A DNA stretch of 5,596 nt, from assembly GCA_964396845.1 (NCBI GenBank), contig CAYNGH010000196.1, positions 1 through 5,596 on the forward strand, read 5' to 3'. The notes below the pieces were generated by a model that worked only from the letters and a program-made list of their open reading frames with translations, did not search any database and had not been told where the DNA came from. This DNA is from CAYNGH01 sp964396845. GTDB taxonomy: Bacteria; Vulcanimicrobiota; JAJTBE01; CAYNGH01. The position numbers and the translations under genes were made by a program. Below are positions 1-5,596 of this stretch, one piece after another. The stretch's first letter is position 1; every line of letters begins with the position of its first letter.

Positions 1-9
1 GAGGAATCT

Positions 10-750
10 ATGGCCAAGGTAGTTTTTGAAAGACCCGAGTCACTGCTGGATGTGACTTTCACATACTGTCCCGGTTGCACCCATGGCATCATTCATCGGA
101 TGGTGGCCGAGTCCCTGGACGAGCTGGGAATCCGGGAAAAAACCATCGGGGTATCGCCGGTGGGATGTTCTGTTTTCGCCTATGAGTTTTTCAACTGCGA
201 TATGGTGGCCGCGGCCCATGGCAGGGCTCCTGCGGTAGCCACGGGCATAAAGCGGGTTCATCCCGATAATTATTTATTCACATACCAGGGGGATGGTGAT
301 CTTGCAGCCATCGGCACTGCGGAGATAGTTCACGCGGCGACCCGGGGAGAACTAATCACCACCATATTTGTCAACAACGCCATTTACGGGATGACCGGCG
401 GTCAGATGGCTCCCACGACCCTTATCGGCCAGAAAACCGACACCACTCCTTATGGCCGGGATGCCGCAGCCAACGGCCTGCCCATCAAGGTATGCGAACT
501 TCTGCAGAACACCGACGGGGTAGCCTATCTGGAGAGGGTTTCCACCCATGATCCAAAGCATGTGATGAAGGCCAAGAAAGCCATCAAGAAGGCATTCCAA
601 TATCAGTTGGAAGGAAAGGGCTTCACCATGGTGGAACTGCTCTCAACCTGTCCTTCCAACTGGGGAATGAATCCTCTGGACTCATTGAAATGGCTGGAGG
701 ACAACATGCTCCCCTTCTACAAGTTAGGGGTTTACAAGGACGTGGGTTAG
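10..750 (+). CDS. 2-oxoacid:ferredoxin oxidoreductase, beta subunit (KorB/VorB type, TPP-binding)
   Basis: This is the catalytic thiamine-pyrophosphate and iron-sulfur subunit of a cytoplasmic 2-oxoacid:ferredoxin oxidoreductase, which decarboxylates a 2-oxoacid with CoA to an acyl-CoA and reduces ferredoxin. The 246-residue protein shows CPGC at 20-23, GC at 52-53, HGRAP at 70-74, the TPP/Mg motif GDGD at 94-97 with its NN partner at 122-123, YGMTGGQ at 126-132, and a late CP at 214-215. From family knowledge, four cysteines (here C20, C23, C53 and C214) hold the [4Fe-4S] cluster, so the site looks complete. The ATG at 10 follows GAGGA at 1-5, and the length is normal for the separate-subunit type. 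The gamma subunit follows after 98 nt; alpha and delta are expected upstream of the window. The substrate (2-oxoglutarate, branched-chain 2-oxoacids or another) cannot be read from beta alone, so I give no symbol. Confidence 0.95.
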   Translation: MAKVVFERPESLLDVTFTYCPGCTHGIIHRMVAESLDELGIREKTIGVSPVGCSVFAYEFFNCDMVAAAHGRAPAVATGIKRVHPDNYLFTYQGDGDLAAIGTAEIVHAATRGELITTIFVNNAIYGMTGGQMAPTTLIGQKTDTTPYGRDAAANGLPIKVCELLQNTDGVAYLERVSTHDPKHVMKAKKAIKKAFQYQLEGKGFTMVELLSTCPSNWGMNPLDSLKWLEDNMLPFYKLGVYKDVG

Positions 751-759
751 CCTGATCCT

Positions 760-815
760 GCCGGGACGGGCTGACCTGGGTTTTATTTCCTGGAAGGGAA
801 AACATCGGTCCCGGC
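760..815 (+). other. GC-rich inverted repeat in the beta-gamma gap (possible attenuator or processing hairpin)
   Basis: GCCGGGAC at 760-767 is the exact reverse complement of GTCCCGGC at 808-815, giving an 8-bp GC-rich stem. The 40-nt loop holds a second small stem, TTTCC at 786-790 with GGAAA at 797-801. The 3' arm is followed by CAATTTATTTTG (816-827), a T-rich but interrupted run. The shape resembles a weak intrinsic terminator or an mRNA-stabilising/processing element placed just before the gamma Shine-Dalgarno. The arms and their perfect match are seen directly; any function is inference. The long loop and broken T-tract argue against a strong terminator. Confidence 0.45.
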
Positions 816-834
816 CAATTTATTTTGTCGGTAA

Positions 835-842
835 AGGGAGGA
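835..842 (+). promoter_or_regulatory. Shine-Dalgarno site that fixes the gamma-subunit start
   Basis: AGGGAGGA (GGAGG core at 837-841) lies 7 nt before the ATG at 849. It decides for this start over the in-frame TTG at 825, which would add eight residues and place the ribosome site inside the coding region. Confidence 0.85.
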
Positions 843-848
843 AATCCA

Positions 849-1406
849 ATGACAGAGGATCTTATAATAGCAGGATTCGGGGGCCAGGGAATCATGCGGA
901 TGGGCCAGATGCTGGCTTATTCAGGGCTGGAGGAGGGCAAGAATGTCCTTTGGATGCCCGCCTACGGGCCGGAAACCAGGGGCGGATTCGCCAACTGTAC
1001 AGTTATTGTTTCCGACGAGGAGATCGGCTCCCCCATAGTTTCCCATCCCCGTTCCATCATAGTATTGAACCTGCCGTCCCTGGACAAGTTCGAGGATGCC
1101 ATTGTGCCTGGTGGAACCCTGGTGGTCAACACATCCATGGTGAACCGGGAAGTCAGGCGCAAGGACATAGATGTTATCTTGGTCAATGCCACGGAGATAG
1201 CCACGGAGTTAGGCGACCAGCGGGCTGCCAACATGGTTGCCCTGGGAGCTTTTCTCGAAAAAAAGCCTCTGGTGAAGAGAGAGTCGGTAATAAAGACCCT
1301 CAAAAAAATCTTCGCTACAAAGCCTCACGTGGTTCCTATCAACGAAAAGGCACTGGAGCAGGGAGCATCAGTGGCCCGGCAACAGCCGGCAGTTGCGGGA
1401 CGATAA
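849..1406 (+). CDS. 2-oxoacid:ferredoxin oxidoreductase, gamma subunit (KorC/VorC type)
   Basis: This is the gamma subunit of the same ferredoxin-reducing 2-oxoacid oxidoreductase complex. The protein is 185 residues from the ATG at 849, normal for the pyruvate/ketoisovalerate oxidoreductase catalytic (gamma) domain. It opens with the family's glycine motif GFGGQG at 9-14, carries the conserved block YGPETRGG at 39-46 followed by ANC at 48-50, and VSDEEIGSP at 54-62. The Rossmann-like strand pattern (DLIIAGF, IIVLNLP, DVILVNA) fits the known fold. From family knowledge, gamma packs against alpha/beta and contributes to CoA binding and assembly. It follows beta on the same strand, supporting one complex, although the 98-nt gap is longer than the few bases or overlap usual in these operons. 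The metallophosphatase starts 28 nt later. The substrate remains unassigned. Confidence 0.93.
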   Translation: MTEDLIIAGFGGQGIMRMGQMLAYSGLEEGKNVLWMPAYGPETRGGFANCTVIVSDEEIGSPIVSHPRSIIVLNLPSLDKFEDAIVPGGTLVVNTSMVNREVRRKDIDVILVNATEIATELGDQRAANMVALGAFLEKKPLVKRESVIKTLKKIFATKPHVVPINEKALEQGASVARQQPAVAGR

Positions 1407-1434
1407 ACTGATCCAACAGACAAAGGAGAGATAA

Positions 1435-2580
1435 ATGGTAGAATCCGAAGAGCAAGGCGCCGGAAGAGAGCCTGTCCAGACCCGCAAGACTGTTGCGGTG
1501 GGGGATCTGCACGGTGATTACAGCCGTCTGACCAGGATCCTCTATGAAGAAGGTTTGCTCATTGAGGGTACCTGGGCATGGAACCCCGAGGCCAGGGGTG
1601 TGGACCTGGTTTTAATTGGCGACTATGTTGACTGGCGCGGGGAACCCCTGGAGGGGGATCCATCCCGCTGGAAGGAAGGCCCCAAGAGGACCCTTCATCT
1701 GATTTACTATCTTTTCCACAAACTGCGGGAACTGCGGGAGCGCTGGGGTGAGGAGGACGGCTTTGATTCCTACATTCATCCCATCCTGGGAAACCATGAC
1801 CAGATGATGCTGGATGCTCTGCAGGTTTTCGAGTTCATGGACTTTGATCAGATAAACCAGGTTATCAGTTTCCGTCAAAATTATGCTCCCCTGAAGAAAT
1901 TTCTAAATGACATCCGTCTCGATTATGATCAGATCGACAAGGTGATGAAGTTTCTCAACTGGTATTACCAGGGTGGAGATGCCACCATCGAGGGATTCGG
2001 CGGAATGGATATCTGGAAGGAAGAGATGGACGGCCAGTTAGGAGATTTTCTAAGGAACAATCTTCTTCTGGGTTGCAAGGTGAACAAACGGCTTTATTCT
2101 CATTCTCTTCCCGATCGCCGTGAGTTCTGGCGTCCCATAGAAGAACTCATGGAACTGCCGGAGAAGGATCGGGTTCGGGCCAGGGAGGCATTCATCTGGG
2201 GCCGCCGGGTCTGGGGCATTGACGCTTACACCAACATGAAGACCCCCCAGCCGGAGATGACTGAAATCAACGAAATGCTTACCAGAATGGGTGTGGAAGG
2301 GGCTGTTGTGGGCCATACTCCTATGCTTCGCCGGGAACCTCTGCGGGCTTTCGAGGGTAAGATCATCAATGTGGATCTTCATGGCATTCCCGGTTCCGGC
2401 GCTTTCATCGAGGAATACCCTGTGGAGGATCCTGACGGCTGTGAACCGGTGGATGTTTCTCTCTCGGATATTAATCCCGGGGAGGAAACCTCGGACAGCA
2501 TCAATCCAAATAATGACGAGGATACTCCCCTGCCCCAGGATGAAAAGACGGAAACTCCTGGCGATCAGGTTGAGGTGTGA
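1435..2580 (+). CDS. Calcineurin-like metallophosphatase (PPP/ApaH-like) with acidic C-terminal tail
   Basis: This is a predicted dinuclear-metal phosphoesterase, cytoplasmic, with no signal peptide or membrane segment visible. In the 381-residue product the motifs come in the order expected for the PPP/ApaH group: GDLHGD at 23-28, GDYVDWRG at 62-69, GNHD at 119-122, a mid-protein SH at 222-223 where the family has its HGG-type histidine, and GHTP at 293-296. The likely metal and phosphate ligands (D24, H26, D63, N120, H121, H223, H294) are therefore all present. Two things are odd. A tryptophan sits inside the usual VDRG motif (VDWRG), and residues 326-381 form a tail with 19 Asp/Glu, eight Pro and a single Lys, probably disordered. 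GNHD rather than GNHE recalls ApaH and related bacterial enzymes. The substrate could be a phosphoprotein, a dinucleoside polyphosphate or something else. The ATG at 1435 follows AAGGAGAG at 1423-1430. Confidence 0.85.
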   Translation: MVESEEQGAGREPVQTRKTVAVGDLHGDYSRLTRILYEEGLLIEGTWAWNPEARGVDLVLIGDYVDWRGEPLEGDPSRWKEGPKRTLHLIYYLFHKLRELRERWGEEDGFDSYIHPILGNHDQMMLDALQVFEFMDFDQINQVISFRQNYAPLKKFLNDIRLDYDQIDKVMKFLNWYYQGGDATIEGFGGMDIWKEEMDGQLGDFLRNNLLLGCKVNKRLYSHSLPDRREFWRPIEELMELPEKDRVRAREAFIWGRRVWGIDAYTNMKTPQPEMTEINEMLTRMGVEGAVVGHTPMLRREPLRAFEGKIINVDLHGIPGSGAFIEEYPVEDPDGCEPVDVSLSDINPGEETSDSINPNNDEDTPLPQDEKTETPGDQVEV

Positions 2581-2633
2581 GCCTGGCGGATTGTTTCCCT
2601 GGCGTTTCATTTGCAGGGCTTTCAGTAATTATT

Positions 2634-2637
2634 GAGG
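2634..2637 (+). promoter_or_regulatory. Distant, short Shine-Dalgarno-like site before the TTG start of the MoxR gene
   Basis: GAGG lies 13 nt before the TTG at 2651, farther than in the other genes here. TTG is the first possible start after the in-frame TGA at 2633-2635, and no closer purine-rich site is visible. Translation initiation may therefore be weak. Confidence 0.4.
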
Positions 2638-2650
2638 TTGTGATACCAGT

Positions 2651-3571
2651 TTGGAACAAATAAGAAAAATCATCGATAATATCGAAAAGGTGATAATCGG
2701 CAAGTCTGATGTGGTGAGGCTTGTTCTGGCAGGGCTCCTTTGCGAGGGCCATCTCCTGGTGGAGGATATTCCCGGAGTGGGCAAGACAATTCTGGCCCGG
2801 GCTGTAGCCATATCCACCGGATGCAAGTTTTCCCGTATCCAGTCAACCCCGGATCTTCTGCCTTCGGACATAATCGGGGTCAACATATTCAATCAGAAGA
2901 CCCTGGATTTTGAATTCCGTCCCGGCCCTATCCACAACCAGATTATTCTTGCCGATGAAATAAACCGGGCCACTCCCAAAACCCAATCGGCTCTTCTGGA
3001 ATGCATGGAGGAAAGACAGGTGACTGTTGACGGCAAGGCTCACCGGCTTCCCCGGCCCTTCATGGTGATTGCCACCCAGAATCCCATCGAATACGAGGGA
3101 ACTTTCCCCCTGCCGGAATCCCAGCTGGATCGCTTCTTCATGCGGATAAGCCTGGGTTATCCTGACAGCGGGGCTGAATCCCAGGTTTTGCAAATGCAGA
3201 GGATCGCCCATCCCATCGACTCTTTGGAACAGGTTATGGATGAGAGAGAAGTTCTGGAATTACAGCGAAGGACCAGGGAAATTCATGTGGAGGATTCCAT
3301 CCGGGATTATATTGTTCAGCTGACCCGGGCCACCAGGGAATTTGACGGCCTTATGCTGGGGGCAAGCCCCAGAGGCTCCATCGCCCTCTACAAAGCATCC
3401 CAGGCTAATGCGGTAATCAATGGCAGGGACTATTGCATCCCCGACGATGTGAAGCTGATGGCTCCACTGTGCCTTGCACACCGGCTGATTCTCCCTTCCG
3501 GTGGTTACCAGTTCCAAAAGACAGAACAGATCATCAGCCAGATTCTTGATCAGGTTCCGGTGCCGGAATAA
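2651..3571 (+). CDS. MoxR-family AAA+ ATPase
   Basis: This is a MoxR-type AAA+ ATPase, a cytoplasmic chaperone-like ring ATPase generally thought to remodel or activate partner proteins, often with VWA-domain proteins. The 306 residues include the N-terminal helix with VIIGKSDVV (14-22), Walker A DIPGVGKT at 39-46, Walker B ILADE with D102-E103, sensor 1 at N144 in ATQNPIEYEGTFPLPE, the arginine-finger region LDRF at 159-162, and sensor 2 SPRG at 239-242 in the lid. It ends in VPVPE as many family members do, so it is full length. It begins with TTG at 2651, the only start that keeps the conserved N-terminus: an in-frame stop lies 18 nt upstream. The usual next gene, a DUF58/VWA protein, is absent; a metallophosphatase ends 70 nt upstream and a deaminase begins 34 nt downstream. 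The partner is unknown. Confidence 0.94.
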   Translation: MEQIRKIIDNIEKVIIGKSDVVRLVLAGLLCEGHLLVEDIPGVGKTILARAVAISTGCKFSRIQSTPDLLPSDIIGVNIFNQKTLDFEFRPGPIHNQIILADEINRATPKTQSALLECMEERQVTVDGKAHRLPRPFMVIATQNPIEYEGTFPLPESQLDRFFMRISLGYPDSGAESQVLQMQRIAHPIDSLEQVMDEREVLELQRRTREIHVEDSIRDYIVQLTRATREFDGLMLGASPRGSIALYKASQANAVINGRDYCIPDDVKLMAPLCLAHRLILPSGGYQFQKTEQIISQILDQVPVPE

Positions 3572-3594
3572 ATACTGCCTTCAAGCTGTTATTC

Positions 3595-3600
3595 GGAGGT
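3595..3600 (+). promoter_or_regulatory. Shine-Dalgarno site that fixes the amidohydrolase start
   Basis: GGAGGT lies 5 nt before the ATG at 3606. It rejects the longer in-frame reading from 3501, whose extra 35 residues are basic, unlike the family, and overlap the end of the MoxR gene. Confidence 0.85.
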
Positions 3601-3605
3601 TCTTG

Positions 3606-5024
3606 ATGAAAAAAACTCTTATTAAAGACTGCAGCTGGATATATACTCTTGGTAAGAACCAGCAGGTTATTACCGATGGGGACATTCTGATTCACGACAA
3701 CAAGATTCATTCCATCGGCGGGAAGGTGAATGAAAAGGCGGATCTGGTCATTGACGGCAGGGGCAAGCTGGCGATGCCCGGAATGGTCAACACTCACCAT
3801 CATCTTTACCAGACCTTGACCCGTTGTATTCCCAGGGTTCAAGACTCGGAGCTTTTCGACTGGCTGGTGAACCTTTACGAGGTCTGGAGAGAGCTGACTC
3901 CAGAGGCTGTTTACTGGAGTACCCTTCTGGGGCTGGGAGAGCTGATGCTCACGGGATGCACTCTGTCCACGGACATGCTTTATCTTTTCCCCAGCAACAC
4001 TTCCGGCCAGCTCATCGATGAGCAGTTCCGGGCGGCAGAAGAAATCGGCATGCGTTTCATACCCTGCCGGGGCTCCATGTCCTGTGGCCGTTCCTCGGGA
4101 GGCCTGCCCCCTGACGATGTAGTCCAGAAGCCTGACCAGATAATGGAAGACATGGAACGATTGATCAAGAAGTATCATGATCCTGATGATTTTTCCATGA
4201 AACGGCTGGCCCTGGGGCCATGCTCCCCCTTCTCGGTGACTCCGGAGCTTATGGAAGAAACCGCAGTCATGGCCAGAAAATTCGGGGTTCGTCTTCACAC
4301 TCACCTGGCGGAAACAAAAGACGAGGAGAAATACTGCAAAGAAAAATTCAACATGCGTCCCTTCCAGCTTATGGAATCAGTAGGCTGGGTAGGCAGTGAC
4401 GTATGGTTTGCCCATTCAATATATGTCAACCAGCAGGAGATAGAAAAAATGGCAAAGACCGGCACCGGTGTCGGCCACTGTCCTGTTTCCAATCTTCGCC
4501 TGGGCTCGGGGATAGCCCCGATACCGGAGATGCTCTCTGCGGGAGTCCCGGTGAGCCTTGCGGTGGACGGTTCTGCTTCCAATGACTCTTCCGACATGTT
4601 AGGAGAAGTCCGCACATGTCTTCTGGTTCACCGTTACCGCACCGGCGCAAGCTCCATGACCGTCGAAGACGTGATGCGCATTGCCACCAATGGCGGGGCC
4701 GATGTCCTGGGATTTCCCCGATGCGGTTCTCTTGAGCCGGGCAACGCTGCAGATGTGGTTCTCTTTGACATGAATCAGCTTCCTTACGCAGGAGCCTTGC
4801 ATGATCCCCTGGGGGCATTGGTTCTGGCAGGGGCGAGTCACATCGTTGACACCAACATCATAAATGGTGAAGTTGTGGTCAGGGAAGGCCGTCTGACCAG
4901 AGTGAATCAGGAGGAGATCATCAGGAAGGCAAACTCCATTGCCGGGGATATGGTGCAACGGGCCACCAAGAGGACCGGGATTCAATTTTTAACGAAGCCG
5001 ACCCTTCTGGCGGGGAAATCCTGA
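3606..5024 (+). CDS. Zinc amidohydrolase, probable 8-oxoguanine deaminase
   Basis: This is a cytoplasmic metal-dependent deaminase of the amidohydrolase superfamily (COG0402 group). The 472-residue protein has the N-terminal beta-sandwich, then the TIM-barrel signatures: NTHHHLYQTLTR with metal ligands H64/H66, RGSMS at 155-159, GGLPP at 165-169, APCSPFS-like GPCSPFSVTPE at 204-214, RLHTHLAET with H233 and catalytic E236, WFAH with H270, GHCPVSNLRLGSGI at 290-303, and VDGSASND with D321. As I remember it, this series closely follows Pseudomonas aeruginosa Pa0142-type 8-oxoguanine deaminases (8-oxoguanine to urate plus ammonia). The main alternatives are AtzB-like hydroxyatrazine hydrolases or other aminohydrolases, so the family is firm but the substrate less so. 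About 20 residues appear to be added at the C-terminus compared with the Pseudomonas enzyme. It may be co-transcribed with the MoxR gene 34 nt upstream. Confidence 0.88.
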   Translation: MKKTLIKDCSWIYTLGKNQQVITDGDILIHDNKIHSIGGKVNEKADLVIDGRGKLAMPGMVNTHHHLYQTLTRCIPRVQDSELFDWLVNLYEVWRELTPEAVYWSTLLGLGELMLTGCTLSTDMLYLFPSNTSGQLIDEQFRAAEEIGMRFIPCRGSMSCGRSSGGLPPDDVVQKPDQIMEDMERLIKKYHDPDDFSMKRLALGPCSPFSVTPELMEETAVMARKFGVRLHTHLAETKDEEKYCKEKFNMRPFQLMESVGWVGSDVWFAHSIYVNQQEIEKMAKTGTGVGHCPVSNLRLGSGIAPIPEMLSAGVPVSLAVDGSASNDSSDMLGEVRTCLLVHRYRTGASSMTVEDVMRIATNGGADVLGFPRCGSLEPGNAADVVLFDMNQLPYAGALHDPLGALVLAGASHIVDTNIINGEVVVREGRLTRVNQEEIIRKANSIAGDMVQRATKRTGIQFLTKPTLLAGKS

Positions 5025-5058
5025 TTGTCACTTAAAAAGCTGTTGAGTTTTAACATTT

Positions 5059-5070
5059 TGTCAATAGACA
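5059..5070 (+). promoter_or_regulatory. Imperfect palindrome overlapping the -35 box (possible operator)
   Basis: TGTCAATAGACA has matching outer arms, TGTC and GACA, around a 4-nt centre, and covers the -35 hexamer at 5065-5070. The half-sequence TAGACA recurs at 5095-5100, 30 bp downstream at the expected transcription start. A repressor could bind here, but arms this short can arise by chance. Confidence 0.25.
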
Positions 5071-5093
5071 GAATCAGGCATTGCAAGTATAAT
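5065..5093 (+). promoter_or_regulatory. Sigma-70-type promoter for the downstream hypothetical gene
   Basis: TAGACA (5065-5070; five of six bases of the TTGACA consensus) and a perfect TATAAT (5088-5093) are separated by exactly 17 bp in an AT-rich gap. Transcription would begin near 5100, leaving a leader of about 27 nt before the ATG at 5127. It is the only convincing promoter seen in the window. Its presence suggests that the last gene is transcribed independently of the genes before it. Confidence 0.75.
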
Positions 5094-5126
5094 TTAGACA
5101 TTGAATATTTGCAGTGAGGTAAAACA

Positions 5127-5576
5127 ATGAATGAAATCAAGCATATGATGCCGGTTTATGTCAAGGACAGCCAGCTTCGAGTTGGCTTTGGTGAAAAGGG
5201 CAATAACGACCCGGCCCTGGTAAAACAGGATCAGAGCGGTTCCTGGAAACCCGTTGAAGTTTCTGACATCAACAGTGTGAGCTTTGACAGAAACACCCTG
5301 GCAGATAACCATGGCCTTATGACCGGCGATAAAGTCAAGCCTCTGGGGTTGCATCATGTAGGGCCCACCAGCTTCCGTGAGATTGGGAAAACAGCATTTT
5401 TCGTAGGGGCTGAGATAATAGGTGCATTCCCCATGGGGCCTGTGGCAGTTCCATGCCTTCAGGTTATCACTCTCCCCTATGGAAGCCGAAGTATCCGCGA
5501 CAACATGAAGTCGGCATACAACAAGGCGATAAATATCAGAAATGACGACAATAAATGGAACTTGCCAGTCAAGTAA
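5127..5576 (+). CDS. Hypothetical protein, 149 residues, no recognised family
   Basis: I do not recognise this protein. The ATG at 5127 follows GAGGT at 5116-5120 with normal spacing, and a near-consensus promoter lies just upstream, so it is very likely a real gene. It has no signal peptide, no clear membrane helix, no cysteine cluster (one Cys, C110) and no nucleotide-binding loop. The first half is polar and charged (residues 12-70, with SDINSVSFDRNT at 46-57). The middle has GLHHVGPTSF (74-83), followed by a hydrophobic, Gly/Pro-rich stretch at about 88-117 (FFVGAEIIGAFPMGPVAVP) that is interrupted by Glu and Pro and so looks like a buried core rather than a transmembrane segment. The tail is basic and Asn-rich. 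It starts 102 nt after the deaminase gene; no functional link is implied. Confidence 0.75.
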   Translation: MNEIKHMMPVYVKDSQLRVGFGEKGNNDPALVKQDQSGSWKPVEVSDINSVSFDRNTLADNHGLMTGDKVKPLGLHHVGPTSFREIGKTAFFVGAEIIGAFPMGPVAVPCLQVITLPYGSRSIRDNMKSAYNKAINIRNDDNKWNLPVK

Positions 5577-5596
5577 ACTGACTTTAAAAAGCCCTG

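Noticed and set aside
950..1411. Plus-strand open frame of 153 codons overlapping the gamma subunit
   Set aside because: It is an out-of-frame reading of a conserved gene, with low-complexity, Gly/Arg/His-rich product and no ribosome site.
2050..2610. Minus-strand open frame of 186 codons opposite the phosphatase
   Set aside because: It is antisense to a coding region with clear catalytic motifs, and its product shows no recognisable domain.
2582..2618. CCTGGCG direct repeat (2582-2588, 2598-2604) and CCCTG/CAGGG stem (2597-2601 with 2614-2618) in the phosphatase-MoxR gap
   Set aside because: They are short, the 5-bp stem has a 12-nt loop and no T-tract follows, so they support neither a terminator nor an operator. 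No good -35/-10 pair was found in this gap either.
2291..2635. Plus-strand open frame of 114 codons overlapping the phosphatase 3' end
   Set aside because: It is out of frame with the acidic tail and has no Shine-Dalgarno or family resemblance. The tail frame continues directly from the catalytic domain, so I see no sign of a frameshift.
3534..4304. Long open frame on the minus strand (256 codons) opposite the MoxR end and the deaminase
   Set aside because: It lies antisense to two well-recognised genes, its product matches no family, and its length follows from the codon bias of the sense strand.
5058..5063. TTGTCA as an alternative -35 box
   Set aside because: It is 24 bp from TATAAT, too far for a sigma-70 promoter. 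TAGACA at 5065 gives exactly 17 bp.
5032..5071. Possible terminator after the deaminase (TTAAAA at 5032-5037 with TTTTAA at 5048-5053, or CTG-TTGA at 5040-5046 with TCAA...CAG at 5061-5071)
   Set aside because: The stems are short, AT-rich or bulged, and mutually exclusive, and no T-tract follows a GC-rich stem.
5586..5596. AAAAAGCCCTG at the window end as the first arm of a terminator for the last gene
   Set aside because: The position after a stop codon and the A-run then GC arm are suggestive, but the second arm would lie outside the window and cannot be seen.

Overview
The window holds six protein genes, all on the + strand and nearly head to tail. They read as ordinary bacterial genes: Shine-Dalgarno sites precede five of the six starts at normal spacing, one start is a TTG, and a sigma-70-type promoter stands before the last gene. 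Base composition looks moderate, a little above half G+C by eye. The ferredoxin-linked 2-oxoacid oxidoreductase points to an anaerobic bacterium. I cannot place it more precisely from this sequence.

Layout. Positions 10-1406 hold the beta (TPP/Fe-S) and gamma subunits of a KorABCD/VorABCD-type 2-oxoacid:ferredoxin oxidoreductase. The alpha and small ferredoxin-like subunits are not in the window and presumably lie upstream of base 1. The two subunit genes are separated by an unusually long 98-nt gap that contains a GC-rich inverted repeat followed by a T-rich run. Positions 1435-2580 encode a calcineurin-like (PPP/ApaH-like) metallophosphatase with an acidic, proline-rich C-terminal tail. Positions 2651-3571 encode a complete MoxR-family AAA+ ATPase that lacks its usual DUF58/VWA neighbours. 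Positions 3606-5024 encode a zinc amidohydrolase of the 8-oxoguanine deaminase type. Positions 5127-5576 encode a 149-residue protein I do not recognise, behind its own near-consensus promoter.

How they fit together. The first five genes have gaps of 98, 28, 70 and 34 nt and no convincing terminator between them except possibly the structured 98-nt gap, so they could be one transcript. No single pathway joins them. The oxidoreductase serves central or amino-acid carbon metabolism, the deaminase serves purine (damaged-base) catabolism, and the phosphatase and MoxR ATPase are regulatory or chaperone-like proteins of unknown target. I see no RNA genes, mobile elements, CRISPR arrays or long repeats. 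I did not find a clearly new multi-gene system. The best leads are the MoxR/phosphatase/deaminase neighbourhood, the intercistronic hairpin, and the unknown protein with its dedicated promoter.
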